Part shown: in pieces, positions 26,360-34,450 of the stretch | How the letters are laid out: each line of letters starts with the position of its first letter | Numbering within the stretch: position 1 is the first letter of the stretch | Origin: Burkholderiales bacterium | GTDB lineage: Bacteria > Pseudomonadota > Gammaproteobacteria > Burkholderiales > JAEUOS01 | Length of the DNA: 64,000 bases | Direction: 5' to 3' | NCBI GenBank assembly: GCA_016790635.1 | Contig: JAEUOR010000002.1 | Span: 186,001-250,000 of the forward strand | Made by a program: the position numbers and the translations under genes | Notes under the pieces: generated by a model | Seen by the model: only the letters and a program-made list of their open reading frames with translations | What the model was told of the DNA's origin: nothing | The model's database searches: none

Positions 26360-26371
26360 CGTTGCAGCCGG

Positions 26372-27340
26372 TCAGTCGTCGGCGCGCGCGCCCGAGGCCT
26401 TGACCACCGGCGGCCACTTGGCCAGCTCGGCGGCCACCCACCTGGCGGTCTCTTCCGGGCCGTTGTAGAACACGTTCAGGCCCAGCGCGCTGACGCGCGT
26501 GCGTACATCCGGCAGCGCCATGATCTTCTGGGTCTCGGCCGCCAACCGGTCGATGATGGGCTTCGGTGTTCCGCTCGGCACGAACATGCCGAACCAGCCG
26601 CCGACGTGGAAGTCCGGCATGCCGGCCTCCGCCATCGACGGAATGTCGGCCTGCAGAGGCCAGCGCTTGGTGCTCGCCGCCGCCAGCGCGCGCACCTTGC
26701 CGGCGCGAATCAGCTGGGCGGCGCTGGCGTCGAACATCACCTGGATGCGCCCGGCCATCAGGTCCTGCAGCGCCGCCGGGCTGCCGCGGTAGGGAATGTG
26801 CACCATGAAGGTCTTGGTGCGCAGCTTGAGCAGCTCCATTGCCAGGTGATGAGCTGAGCCGTTGCCCACCGAGGCGTAGGAGATGCGGCCCGGATTGGCG
26901 CGCGCGTAGTCGAGCAGTTCCTTGACCGACTTCACCGGGAAGTCGTTGTTGACGATGAGGATCAGCATGCTTTCGGTCAGGGTCGCCACCGGCGCGAAGT
27001 CCCTGACCGGGTCGTAGTTGAGACGCGGATAGATCGACGAGTTGCTGCCGTGGGTGGACCCGGTGCCAAGGAACAGGGTGTGGCCGTCGGGCGGCGACTT
27101 CGCGGCGATCTCGGCGCCGATGTTGGCGTTTGCGCCGGGCCGGTTGTCGACCACCACCTGCTCGCCCAGGACCTTCGACAGCTCACTGGCGACCACGCGG
27201 GTGACCACGTCGGAGGGCCCGCCGGCCGGGTAGGGGCAGATGAATCGCACGGGGCGGCTGGGCCACGCCGCCTGCGCGCGCAGCGTTGCGGGTGCCGCGG
27301 CCAGCGCGGCCGCGGCGGTGACGAACGTTCGGCGCTTCAT
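26372..27340 (-). CDS. Bug-family TTT solute receptor
   Basis: 322 aa with a twin-lysine/arginine start (MKRRTFVTAAAALAAAPATLRAQ) that serves as an export signal. The mature part opens WPSRPVRFICPYPAGGPSD, then VVDNRPGANANIGAEI and FLGTGSTHG, all standard Bug motifs. No TctA/TctB genes are present. It lies inside the CoA catabolic locus and probably binds the carboxylate that enters the pathway. Confidence 0.88.
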   Translation of the reverse strand: MKRRTFVTAAAALAAAPATLRAQAAWPSRPVRFICPYPAGGPSDVVTRVVASELSKVLGEQVVVDNRPGANANIGAEIAAKSPPDGHTLFLGTGSTHGSNSSIYPRLNYDPVRDFAPVATLTESMLILIVNNDFPVKSVKELLDYARANPGRISYASVGNGSAHHLAMELLKLRTKTFMVHIPYRGSPAALQDLMAGRIQVMFDASAAQLIRAGKVRALAAASTKRWPLQADIPSMAEAGMPDFHVGGWFGMFVPSGTPKPIIDRLAAETQKIMALPDVRTRVSALGLNVFYNGPEETARWVAAELAKWPPVVKASGARADD

Positions 27341-27362
27341 GCTTGTCTCCTTGCGTAGTTCT

Positions 27363-27974
27363 TCAGGCCGGTCGCTGCCAGCCCGCGAGGTGTTCCAGGC
27401 CCGGATACGGCAGCATCGGTTCGACGCTCACGGCGCGGAAGTAGCCCTTCAGCGGCAGCGTGTCGAGTTCATGGAACAACTCGTCGTGGTCGCGGCTGTG
27501 CCAGGCGATGAACGCCCCGTTGCCATGCGGCTCGCGCCAGATGCCCAGCACCTGGCCATCGTCGACGTGGCGTCGCGCATTGGCTTCGGCGCGCTCGACC
27601 AGCGAGGGCGAGCGCGCCGCCTCCAGGCGCGCGCGCTCGATCGCGAGGCGCACCAGATGCAGGTTGCCGGTGGCCCGTCCCGGTGTCTCGCGCCAGGCGG
27701 CGAACTCGGTGAATATCCGGTGCGCGCGCAGCGCCGTCACCGCGATCGACTGCATCACGTTGTAGGTCGGGAAGGCGCCCAGCCAGTCGTCGAGCGCCTC
27801 GGGTGAAGCGAAGTCGACCACCGCGTGAACGCCGCGCCCGTTGATGCGGCGCCAGACCCGCAGCAGGCCGCGCTTCGCGTGCAGGTTAGCTAGCGCCGCA
27901 TGCTCGGCGCCAAGGCTCGCCGCGGCATCGGTCAGACGCGAGAAGTCGAGGTCGGTCTCGATCCAGAACAGCAT
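27363..27974 (-). CDS. Tandem muconolactone delta-isomerase-like protein
   Basis: 203 aa made of two copies of a roughly 95-residue ferredoxin-like unit. Unit 1 (about 1-95) has MLFWIETDLDFS, an LLRVWRRINGRG strand and DFASPEALDDWLGAFP. Unit 2 (about 105-195) has NLHLVRLAIERA, VLGIWREPHGNG and SRDHDELFHELDTLPL. Muconolactone isomerase proper is a single ~95-aa unit (CatC), so the duplication is unusual. It may isomerise a lactone in this locus, or be non-enzymatic. Start ATG 27974. Confidence 0.72.
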   Translation of the reverse strand: MLFWIETDLDFSRLTDAAASLGAEHAALANLHAKRGLLRVWRRINGRGVHAVVDFASPEALDDWLGAFPTYNVMQSIAVTALRAHRIFTEFAAWRETPGRATGNLHLVRLAIERARLEAARSPSLVERAEANARRHVDDGQVLGIWREPHGNGAFIAWHSRDHDELFHELDTLPLKGYFRAVSVEPMLPYPGLEHLAGWQRPA

Positions 27975-27987
27975 GGCAGGGGCTCCC

Positions 27988-28563
27988 TTACGCGGCGATC
28001 ACCGGCACCCGGTGTTCGTAGGCGCGCCAGGTGTGGGGATCGAAGACGATGGCGCGCTCGAACACCCGGCCGTACATCAAGAGGTGCATCGCCGGCCCGG
28101 CGGCATCGCCGCGCACGCTGTGGATGTCGTGCATCATCATGGTGAACGCGGTGCCCGGCGTCAGGCGCACCTCCGGCTGCGCGGCCAGGCGGTCGCCATC
28201 GCCGGTGCGCAGCCACAGCGTGTCGTGGGTCGCGCCGTGCACGCATGCGGCTGCCGCCCAGGTCGGATGCTGGTGCGGCAGGTGCGCCGCGCGCCGCGCT
28301 GCGCCGGGCACATGACGCGCCGACAGAACCTGCAGCGGGAGCCGGCCGCCATCGCCCACGTGCACGGTATGCACCGCGGTCTCGACGGCGGGGTCGGTCG
28401 GCAGGGGAAAATTCTCGAAATTGAACAGCGCCGTCTCGCCGGCCAGTCCCGCCATCCGCTCGCCGATGCGCGCCAGTGTCGACCGGTCGATGCCTTCGGC
28501 CTCGACCGCCGTCACCTCCGCAATGAAGGCCGCGATCGCGGGATGTGCGTGCATGATCGTCAT
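27988..28563 (-). CDS. Cysteine-dioxygenase-like cupin protein
   Basis: 191 aa. It has a helical N-terminal part (about 1-50) followed by a double-stranded beta-helix. Likely metal ligands are His97 and His99 (LPHQHPTW) and His148 (HDIHSV), the three-histidine pattern of thiol-dioxygenase-type cupins; an HGATHDTLW strand follows the first pair. It could be a dioxygenase or another metal enzyme. Its ATG overlaps the stop of the EamA gene that follows (ATGA). Confidence 0.68.
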   Translation of the reverse strand: MTIMHAHPAIAAFIAEVTAVEAEGIDRSTLARIGERMAGLAGETALFNFENFPLPTDPAVETAVHTVHVGDGGRLPLQVLSARHVPGAARRAAHLPHQHPTWAAAACVHGATHDTLWLRTGDGDRLAAQPEVRLTPGTAFTMMMHDIHSVRGDAAGPAMHLLMYGRVFERAIVFDPHTWRAYEHRVPVIAA

Positions 28564-29423
28564 CGCGAACTCCTTTGCTCATGCTGCGCGAGGCGCACCC
28601 CGGCGATGACGATCACCGCCATGCCGGTCAGGGTCGCCGCGTCGAGGGCGTCGTGGAACAGCAGCACGCCGGCAACCGGCGCGAAGACGAACTGCGCGTA
28701 TTCGAACGGCGCCACCGCGCCGGGCGCGCCGGCCGCGTAGGCACGCACCATCGCCCATTGCGAGCAGACGCCGAACAGGCCGACGCCGACCAGCAGCAGC
28801 CACTCCCAGGGCGTGGGCGCCACCCATTGCAGGACCGTACCGGGCAGGCAGGCGAGGGCACCCAGGACATTCGCGTAGAACAGGATCGCCGCCTGTGACT
28901 CCGTGGCCAGCAATGACTTGGTATGGACCACACCCAGCGCCAGCAGGATGGCGCCCGCGAGCGGTACCACCAGCAGCGGATCGAAGCCATGGCCACCCGG
29001 CTTCAGGATCAGGAGCATGCCGGCAAACGAGACCGCGACCGCGGCCAGGCGGGCACCGCTCAGGCGCTCGCCCAGGAACAGGGCCGCCGCCACCAGCACG
29101 AACACCGGTCGCGAGTAGTACAAGCCGCCGGCATCGGCCATCGGCAGATGGCTGAACGCATGGAAACCGCACCACATGCCCAGCACCATGAGCAGGGTGC
29201 GCCCGGCATGGCCGCCGAGCCGCCGCGTGCGCCAACTGGCGGAGCCGTTGGCAAGCAGCATGGGCAAGATCGCGCCCAGCCCGAACACGAAGCGCGCCAG
29301 CGTCACTTGCCAGGTGCCGATGCGCGCGCCGATCTCGCGCACGCAGACGCTGACCAGCACGATCATCAGCGCGAACAGCAGCATCCACAGTGCGCCGCGC
29401 TGGTTGCCGGTCAATGACGGCAC
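28560..29423 (-). CDS. EamA/DMT-family transporter (start uncertain)
   Basis: 287 aa with about ten membrane segments in two EamA repeats; GERLSGARLAAVAVSFAGMLLILKPG ends the first repeat. Members export metabolites or move organic acids. The start is doubtful: GTG 29423 has no close ribosome site and is preceded in frame by TAA. A good site (AGGAG, nine-base spacing) stands before ATG 29493, which is in another frame. A single-base indel or an unusual start would explain this. Confidence 0.8.
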   Translation of the reverse strand: MPSLTGNQRGALWMLLFALMIVLVSVCVREIGARIGTWQVTLARFVFGLGAILPMLLANGSASWRTRRLGGHAGRTLLMVLGMWCGFHAFSHLPMADAGGLYYSRPVFVLVAAALFLGERLSGARLAAVAVSFAGMLLILKPGGHGFDPLLVVPLAGAILLALGVVHTKSLLATESQAAILFYANVLGALACLPGTVLQWVAPTPWEWLLLVGVGLFGVCSQWAMVRAYAAGAPGAVAPFEYAQFVFAPVAGVLLFHDALDAATLTGMAVIVIAGVRLAQHEQRSSR

Positions 29424-29508
29424 CGGCGGTACGCGCGACAGGCTCCGGCCGCGCTCGCCGCGTTAAGCGGGCGAGCGTCTCTGCTGCTCGCATCGATGTG
29501 GTCTCCTG

Positions 29509-29530
29509 ATGATCGGGCCGGCTCGATCAT
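29509..29530. promoter_or_regulatory. 22-bp near-perfect palindrome upstream of the EamA gene
   Basis: Bases 29509-29530 (ATGATCGG..CCGATCAT-like arms around GGCCGG) match their reverse complement in 10 of 11 pairs. The site ends just before the AGGAG sequence on the minus strand, 16 bases from ATG 29493. It could be an operator within the locus or an mRNA hairpin limiting translation of the transporter. Confidence 0.5.
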
Positions 29531-29629
29531 TGACAGCTTGCGCGCCGCGCGTATGGGCAGTTTTTCCGGGTGCGTCTGTTCATGCGAGTCTCTTTTGGGT
29601 GGCGTCGGGCGATGCTTGTGTGAGGGCGC

Positions 29630-29950
29630 TCAAGCCCACTTGCGCGGCGAGAACGCCGCGGGCTTGAGCAGGCGGTTCTCCTGCGAGACGATCCAGGGCA
29701 GCGCGACGGCGCCCAGGCGCTGCCACTCCGGGTCGGCCCAGAGCGCCGTGCGGCGCCGGTCGCGGTCGGCCGCGTCTTCATAGGCCCAGGCCTGCACCAG
29801 CTGGTTGAGCATGCCGCTCTCGGTGGTCGAGTAGAAGATGCAGTTGCCGCAGTACCGGGTCTGTAGCGGCAGGATCTTTTCTTCGGAGAGCTTCAGGAAC
29901 TCGGCCAGCTTGCCGGGGTGAAAGGTGTAGGTGCGCAGGTCGATGAGCAT
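29630..29950 (-). CDS. NIPSNAP-family protein
   Basis: 106 aa. It starts MLIDLRTYTFHPGKLAEFL and has VQAWAYEDAADRDRRRTALWADPEW, the same pattern as the paralogue at 20971-21285. Two cysteines (YCGNCIFY) lie where the paralogue has YGYF. It follows the Bug receptor gene in the locus by 12 bp. The function of the family in bacteria is not established. Confidence 0.85.
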   Translation of the reverse strand: MLIDLRTYTFHPGKLAEFLKLSEEKILPLQTRYCGNCIFYSTTESGMLNQLVQAWAYEDAADRDRRRTALWADPEWQRLGAVALPWIVSQENRLLKPAAFSPRKWA

Positions 29951-29962
29951 GGCGTTGCCGTC

Positions 29963-30940
29963 CTACTGGGCGGTGATGTTGTTGGCCTTGATCACCGCCC
30001 CCCACTTGGCGGCGTCGTCGCGGATCAGTCGCGCCAGTTCGTCCGGCGTGGAGGTGAGGACATCGAGCCCGAGGGCCGCGTAACGCTCGCGCACCTCGGC
30101 GGAGGTGACCACCTTGACCAGCGCGGCGTTCAGGCGCGCCACCTGGTCGCGCGGCAGGCCCGCGGGGCCCAGCACCGCGTACCAGGAGCTCGGCTCGTAC
30201 CCGGGGAGCCCGGCTTCGGCGAAAGTCGGCACATCGGGCACGCCGCTGCTGCGCCGCGCCCCGGTGACGGCGATGCCGCGCAGCTTGCCTTCCTTGACCA
30301 TCGGGCCGACCGCGGCGACGCTGTTGAACATCATCGAGACGCGGCCGGCGATGAGGTCGGGCATGAGCTGGCCGGTGCCCTTGTAGGGCACGTGCACGCT
30401 CTTGATGCCGGCGGCGGTATCGAACATCACCGCGGCGATGTGCTGCACCGTGCCGGCGCCGGCGGTCGCGTAGGTGAGCTTGTCCGGATTGGCGCGGCCG
30501 AAGGCGATGAGCTCCCGCAGGTTCCTGGCCGGCGTGTCGTTGGCCGCGACCAGGATCACCGGGGTCAGCGCCACCACCGCGATCGGCGCGAAATCTCGGG
30601 CGCCGTCATAGGGCAGCGCCGGGTAGAGGCTCGGATTGATCGACTGGATCGAGGTGGTCGACATCAGGAGCGTGAGGCCGTCCGGCGCCGCCTTGGCGAC
30701 CGCCTCGGCGCCGATGGCGCCGGCAGCCCCCGGCCGGTTGTCGACGACCACGCCCTGGCCCAGGGCATCGCCCAGGCGCTGGCCCAGGAGGCGCGCCAGG
30801 ATGTCCGGCGCCCCGCCGGGTGGAAAGGGCACGACGATGCGCACCGGCTTGCCCGTCGGCGCCTGTGCGCACGCGGCGCTGGAGGTCAGTGCCGCCGCGC
30901 ACAGGAGGCCCGCCAGGGCCAGGCGTCGCGCCGGCCTCAC
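29963..30940 (-). CDS. Bug-family TTT solute receptor
   Basis: 325 aa from GTG 30940, overlapping the cupin gene's stop (GTGA). It has a Sec-type signal (ALAGLLCAAALTSSAACAQA), then PVRIVVPFPPGGAPDILARL, VVDNRPGAAGAIGAEAV and AGLPGYEPSSWY, all Bug landmarks. This is the second complete Bug gene of the catabolic locus. Two receptors may serve two related substrates. Confidence 0.88.
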   Translation of the reverse strand: MRPARRLALAGLLCAAALTSSAACAQAPTGKPVRIVVPFPPGGAPDILARLLGQRLGDALGQGVVVDNRPGAAGAIGAEAVAKAAPDGLTLLMSTTSIQSINPSLYPALPYDGARDFAPIAVVALTPVILVAANDTPARNLRELIAFGRANPDKLTYATAGAGTVQHIAAVMFDTAAGIKSVHVPYKGTGQLMPDLIAGRVSMMFNSVAAVGPMVKEGKLRGIAVTGARRSSGVPDVPTFAEAGLPGYEPSSWYAVLGPAGLPRDQVARLNAALVKVVTSAEVRERYAALGLDVLTSTPDELARLIRDDAAKWGAVIKANNITAQ

Positions 30941-31485
30941 GATTGCACCCCGACCATGCCCGGATTCCAGTTGCGATAGAACTTCTCGAACACCGCCGGC
31001 GGCACGACGATGCCGGTGTGCGGATCGCCGCCGTGATCGAAAATGGCCACCAGGTGCCCGACCCGGTCTTCGAGGTTCTCGAAGGTGCGGAACACGCCGG
31101 CCGGCACCGAGACCACGTCGAAGGGCTCCAGGTCCAGCGACTCGCCGAGGTCCTCGCCCCAGTACATGCGAAAGCGCGTGTCGAGCGCCATGAACACCTC
31201 GTTGTACGGATGCGAGTGCACCGTCGGCCGCACGCCTTTGGACAGGGTCGAGATCGACAGGTGGAAGTTGTGCGGCGCGCTGATCGGCGCCGGGCCGCCG
31301 CTGTTGCCCGGTGAGAGCATGTAGCTGACGCTGCGCTGGCCCTGTTGCTCCTTGAGATCGGGGAATGCACCCGGGTCGGGGGCGCGATCGCGAAAGCGCG
31401 CCACCCGCGCCTCCATCTCGGCGCGCGAGCAGGCTTTGCTGTGGCCCGGCGTGCGCAGGTGTTCGGGGCGTACCTTGGCATTCAT
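30937..31485 (-). CDS. Cupin-domain protein
   Basis: 182 aa. The cupin core reads VRPTVHSHPYNEVFMALDTRF (two histidines and Glu) and later FDVVSVPAGVFRTFENL with a further H-x-x-G-D-P-H-T stretch. The motif order matches the cupin at 8322-8972 in the liv operon, but it lacks the basic tail. It could be a metal-dependent oxygenase, isomerase or decarboxylase. Start and stop overlap the neighbouring genes, so it is translated with the acyl-CoA synthetase. Confidence 0.8.
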   Translation of the reverse strand: MNAKVRPEHLRTPGHSKACSRAEMEARVARFRDRAPDPGAFPDLKEQQGQRSVSYMLSPGNSGGPAPISAPHNFHLSISTLSKGVRPTVHSHPYNEVFMALDTRFRMYWGEDLGESLDLEPFDVVSVPAGVFRTFENLEDRVGHLVAIFDHGGDPHTGIVVPPAVFEKFYRNWNPGMVGVQS

Positions 31486-33572
31486 GCGGCGTCTCCTTGG
31501 AAGGCGATCACGGCGTCAAGGGCATGGGCGCCGTCGTGGCGTGCGAGCACGGGGTTGAGGTCGATCGCGGCGATGTGATCGCGGTTGTCGAAGGCGATCT
31601 CGGACGTGCGTGCGATCAGGCGCGCGAGTGCACCCACGTCGGCCGCCGCGGCACCGCGAAAGCCGCAGAGCAGCCTGCCGACGCGTGTCGCCTCGAGCAT
31701 CGCGCGCGCGCCGTCCTCGTCGACCGGCGCGCGGCGCAGGGTGACATCGTCCATGAGCTCGGTCATCACGCCGCCCATGCCGACGGTCACGACCGGGCCG
31801 AATACCGGGTCGCGCTGGGTGCCGACCAGCACCTCGACGCCGCCGCCGAGCTGGCGCGCGACGATCACGCCTTCGATGCGTGCCGCCGGCATGCGCGCAG
31901 CGACGCGCCCGTGCATGGCGGCGTATTCGGCGCGCACCGCCGTGTCGCTCGCCAGGCCGAGCGCGACCCCGCCCGCCTCGGTCTTGTGCACGATGTCGGG
32001 CGAGAGGATCTTCATGACCACCGGGTAGCCGAGCGCGGCGGCGGCGGCGGCGGCCGCGTCGGCGCTGCCGGCGCGCTGCTCCGGAGCGAAATCGATGCCC
32101 AGCGCGGCCAGAGCCTCCTTGGCGTCGGCTTCGGTGGCCGGACGGCCGGCCAGGCGGCGCGGCGGCCGGGATGCGGCCGGCGGCGCTGCGGCCGCAGGCG
32201 CCGCGCCCAGCCGGCTCGCGGCCGCGATCGCGTTGACCGCACGCGTCGGGTCGGCGAACACGGCGAAGCCCTCGGCCTCGAGCTCCCCGATCAGCGCTGT
32301 GTCGGCCAGCAGCACGGCGATGAACGGCAGGCCGGCGTGCCGGCGACGCAGCGCGTAGAGCGAATCCCGCAGCTGCGCCCAGTGCGCCGGGTTGCGTCCG
32401 ATGTGCGCGAGAAAGCACAGTACCGCGTCATAGGGCCGGTCCGCGAGCATCGCGCCCGCCGCCTTGCTGTAGAGCGACAGGTCGCCGATGATGCCGGCCG
32501 AGGTGTCGACCGGATTGACGCCGCCGGCCAAGGGGATCAATGCGGCGATCGCCGCCTGCGTGGCCGCGCCGACCGGCGGCAGCTCGAGGCCGCGCGCCTC
32601 GGCCGCGTCGGCGGCAAGAACGCCGATACCCCCCGAGGTGGTGATCACCGCCAGCCGGGTGCCGCGCGGCAGCGGCGCCACGCTCGCGCAATAGGCGACA
32701 TCGACGATCTCTTCCAGGCTTTGCGCGCGATAGACGCCGAACTCGGCCAGGACCGCATCGAACACGCGGTCCTCGCCGGCGAGAGAACCGGTGTGGGTGG
32801 CGGCAGCGCGTGCGCCGGCTTGCGAGACGCCGACCTTCATGGCGATGACGGGCTTGGCGGCGGCGCGCGCCGCGCCGAGCGCGGCAATCAGCCGCGCGCC
32901 ATCCTTGCAGCCCTCGACCGCCATCACGATCACCCGCGTGGCGGCGTCCTGGGCGAGGAACGTCACGCACTCGGCCACATCGACGTCGCACTCATTGCCG
33001 GTCGCCACGAAGTGCGAAAACCCCAGGCCGCGCGCCTGTGCGAGGCCGAAGAAGTACGAGCCGAACGCCCCGGATTGGGTGGCCACGCCGACGCTGCCGG
33101 GGCGCGGCCAGGCGCCGTCGAGCGCGGTGGCGAAGGTGCCGAAAAAACTGTCGGCGGTGTTGAAGAGCCCCAGGCTGTTGGGCCCGAGCACGCGCATGCC
33201 GGCGGCCGCGGCGCGCGCGCGCAGTTCCGCCTGCTCGCGCTGCCCGTCCTCGCCACCTTCGCCGAAGCCGGCCGAAAACACCTGCACCGCGCGCACTCCG
33301 CTGGCTGCGCAGTCGTCGACGGCGGCAAGCACGGCCTTTCCCGGCAGCGCGATGATGGCCTGGTCGACGCCGGCGGCGATCGCCGCGAGCGACGGATAGG
33401 CGGCGAGCTCCTGCACCCGCTCCGCCGACGGATTGACGGGATAGATCGCGCCGCGATAGCCCGCCCGCTTGAGGAAGGCCAGCGGCCGCCCGCCGATCTT
33501 GTTGGGATCGGACGACGCGCCGATCACGGCGACCGAGCGCGGGCGGAACAGCGCGTCGAGGGGATGGGTCAT
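31482..33572 (-). CDS. NDP-forming acyl-CoA synthetase (acetate-CoA ligase-like)
   Basis: 696 aa. Domain order: CoA-binding Rossmann domain (about 8-130, SVAVIGASSDPNKIGG), succinyl-CoA-ligase-like domains (about 155-450) with the phosphohistidine motif ATHTGSLAG (His260), and a C-terminal ATP-grasp domain (about 480-690) with GYPVVMKILSPDIVHKTEAGG. It converts a carboxylate to its CoA thioester with NTP and phosphate, via a histidine phosphate. It is a likely entry enzyme for this locus, complementary to the family III CoA-transferase. Confidence 0.9.
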   Translation of the reverse strand: MTHPLDALFRPRSVAVIGASSDPNKIGGRPLAFLKRAGYRGAIYPVNPSAERVQELAAYPSLAAIAAGVDQAIIALPGKAVLAAVDDCAASGVRAVQVFSAGFGEGGEDGQREQAELRARAAAAGMRVLGPNSLGLFNTADSFFGTFATALDGAWPRPGSVGVATQSGAFGSYFFGLAQARGLGFSHFVATGNECDVDVAECVTFLAQDAATRVIVMAVEGCKDGARLIAALGAARAAAKPVIAMKVGVSQAGARAAATHTGSLAGEDRVFDAVLAEFGVYRAQSLEEIVDVAYCASVAPLPRGTRLAVITTSGGIGVLAADAAEARGLELPPVGAATQAAIAALIPLAGGVNPVDTSAGIIGDLSLYSKAAGAMLADRPYDAVLCFLAHIGRNPAHWAQLRDSLYALRRRHAGLPFIAVLLADTALIGELEAEGFAVFADPTRAVNAIAAASRLGAAPAAAAPPAASRPPRRLAGRPATEADAKEALAALGIDFAPEQRAGSADAAAAAAAALGYPVVMKILSPDIVHKTEAGGVALGLASDTAVRAEYAAMHGRVAARMPAARIEGVIVARQLGGGVEVLVGTQRDPVFGPVVTVGMGGVMTELMDDVTLRRAPVDEDGARAMLEATRVGRLLCGFRGAAAADVGALARLIARTSEIAFDNRDHIAAIDLNPVLARHDGAHALDAVIAFQGDAA

Positions 33573-33590
33573 GCGCGGGGGCGGCGGCGC

Positions 33591-34382
33591 TCAGCGGCCG
33601 GTGAAGACCGGCTTGCGCTTTTCGATGAAGGCATCGCAGGCCTCGGCGTGGTCGCGCGACAGGTGCGACTGGGTCTCCAGCGAGATGCCGTACTCGAAGG
33701 TCGATAGCGCCAGGTTCCTCAAGGTGTGGTTGATCGCCTTCTTGGTGCCGGAGAGCGCCAGCGGCGCGCCCTTCAGCAGGCGCTCGGCCAGGCCGTAGAC
33801 GCGCGCGTCGAGTTCCGCGTCGGGCACGCAATAGGTGACGAGCCCGAGCCGCGCGGCCTCCTTGGCGTCGATGCTGTCGCCCAGCAGCAGCAGTTCCTTG
33901 GCCTTCTGGAAGCCGATCAGCAGCGGCCACATCAGTGCGCCGCCGTCGCCGGCGACCAGGCCCACCTTGACGTGCGGGTCGCCGATGACCGCCGACTCGG
34001 CGGCGATCGCGATATCGGCGTACACCGCCAGCGTGGCGCCCAGGCCCGTGGCGGCGCCGTTGACGCGCGCGATCAGCGGCTTGTCGAGGTCGAGGATCGA
34101 ATAGAACAGGTTGCGCGCCTCGTCGACGGTGTCGTTCCACAACGTGTGGTCGGCGATCTTCTCCTTCATGGCGCGGATGTCGCCGCCCGAGGAGAAGGCA
34201 TCGCCGGCGCCGGTGAGGACGATGACGCTCGCGTCCGGATCGGCGGCCACGTCGCGGAACACCCGCGAGAGCTCGTTGTGCATGCGCACGTTGGCGGCGT
34301 TCTTGACTTCGGGACGGTTCATGATCACCGTGAGGATGCGGCCGCGGCGTTCGAACCTGATGTGCTGGTATTTCTCGTACAT
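33591..34382 (-). CDS. Crotonase (enoyl-CoA hydratase/isomerase) family protein
   Basis: 263 aa from ATG 34382. The crotonase fold is clear: FSSGGDIRAMKE for the first oxyanion-hole strand and VNGAATGLGATLAVYADIA for the second. The two glutamates of classical hydratases are not at their expected places: G-G-G-x-E-L-A reads G-L-G-A-T-L-A, and Q-P-E-I reads D-P-H-V. The reaction may therefore be an isomerisation, decarboxylation, hydrolysis or ring opening rather than simple hydration. It lies 68 bp downstream of the SDR gene. Confidence 0.85.
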   Translation of the reverse strand: MYEKYQHIRFERRGRILTVIMNRPEVKNAANVRMHNELSRVFRDVAADPDASVIVLTGAGDAFSSGGDIRAMKEKIADHTLWNDTVDEARNLFYSILDLDKPLIARVNGAATGLGATLAVYADIAIAAESAVIGDPHVKVGLVAGDGGALMWPLLIGFQKAKELLLLGDSIDAKEAARLGLVTYCVPDAELDARVYGLAERLLKGAPLALSGTKKAINHTLRNLALSTFEYGISLETQSHLSRDHAEACDAFIEKRKPVFTGR

Positions 34383-34450
34383 GGCAGTGGCTTCCGTCTC
34401 CGGGCACGGCCCGGCGCGGCGCCGCGCGATGCGCGGCGCGATTGGTTCGA

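Noticed and set aside
29527..29583. An 18-codon Arg/Cys-rich frame upstream of the EamA gene
   Set aside because: The ribosome site is weak, and it overlaps the palindrome and has no supporting pattern.
31365..33707. A 780-codon open frame on the plus strand opposite the acyl-CoA synthetase gene
   Set aside because: It is rich in Arg, His, Gly and Ala with no domain motif, and is explained as the antisense shadow of a strongly biased GC-rich gene.
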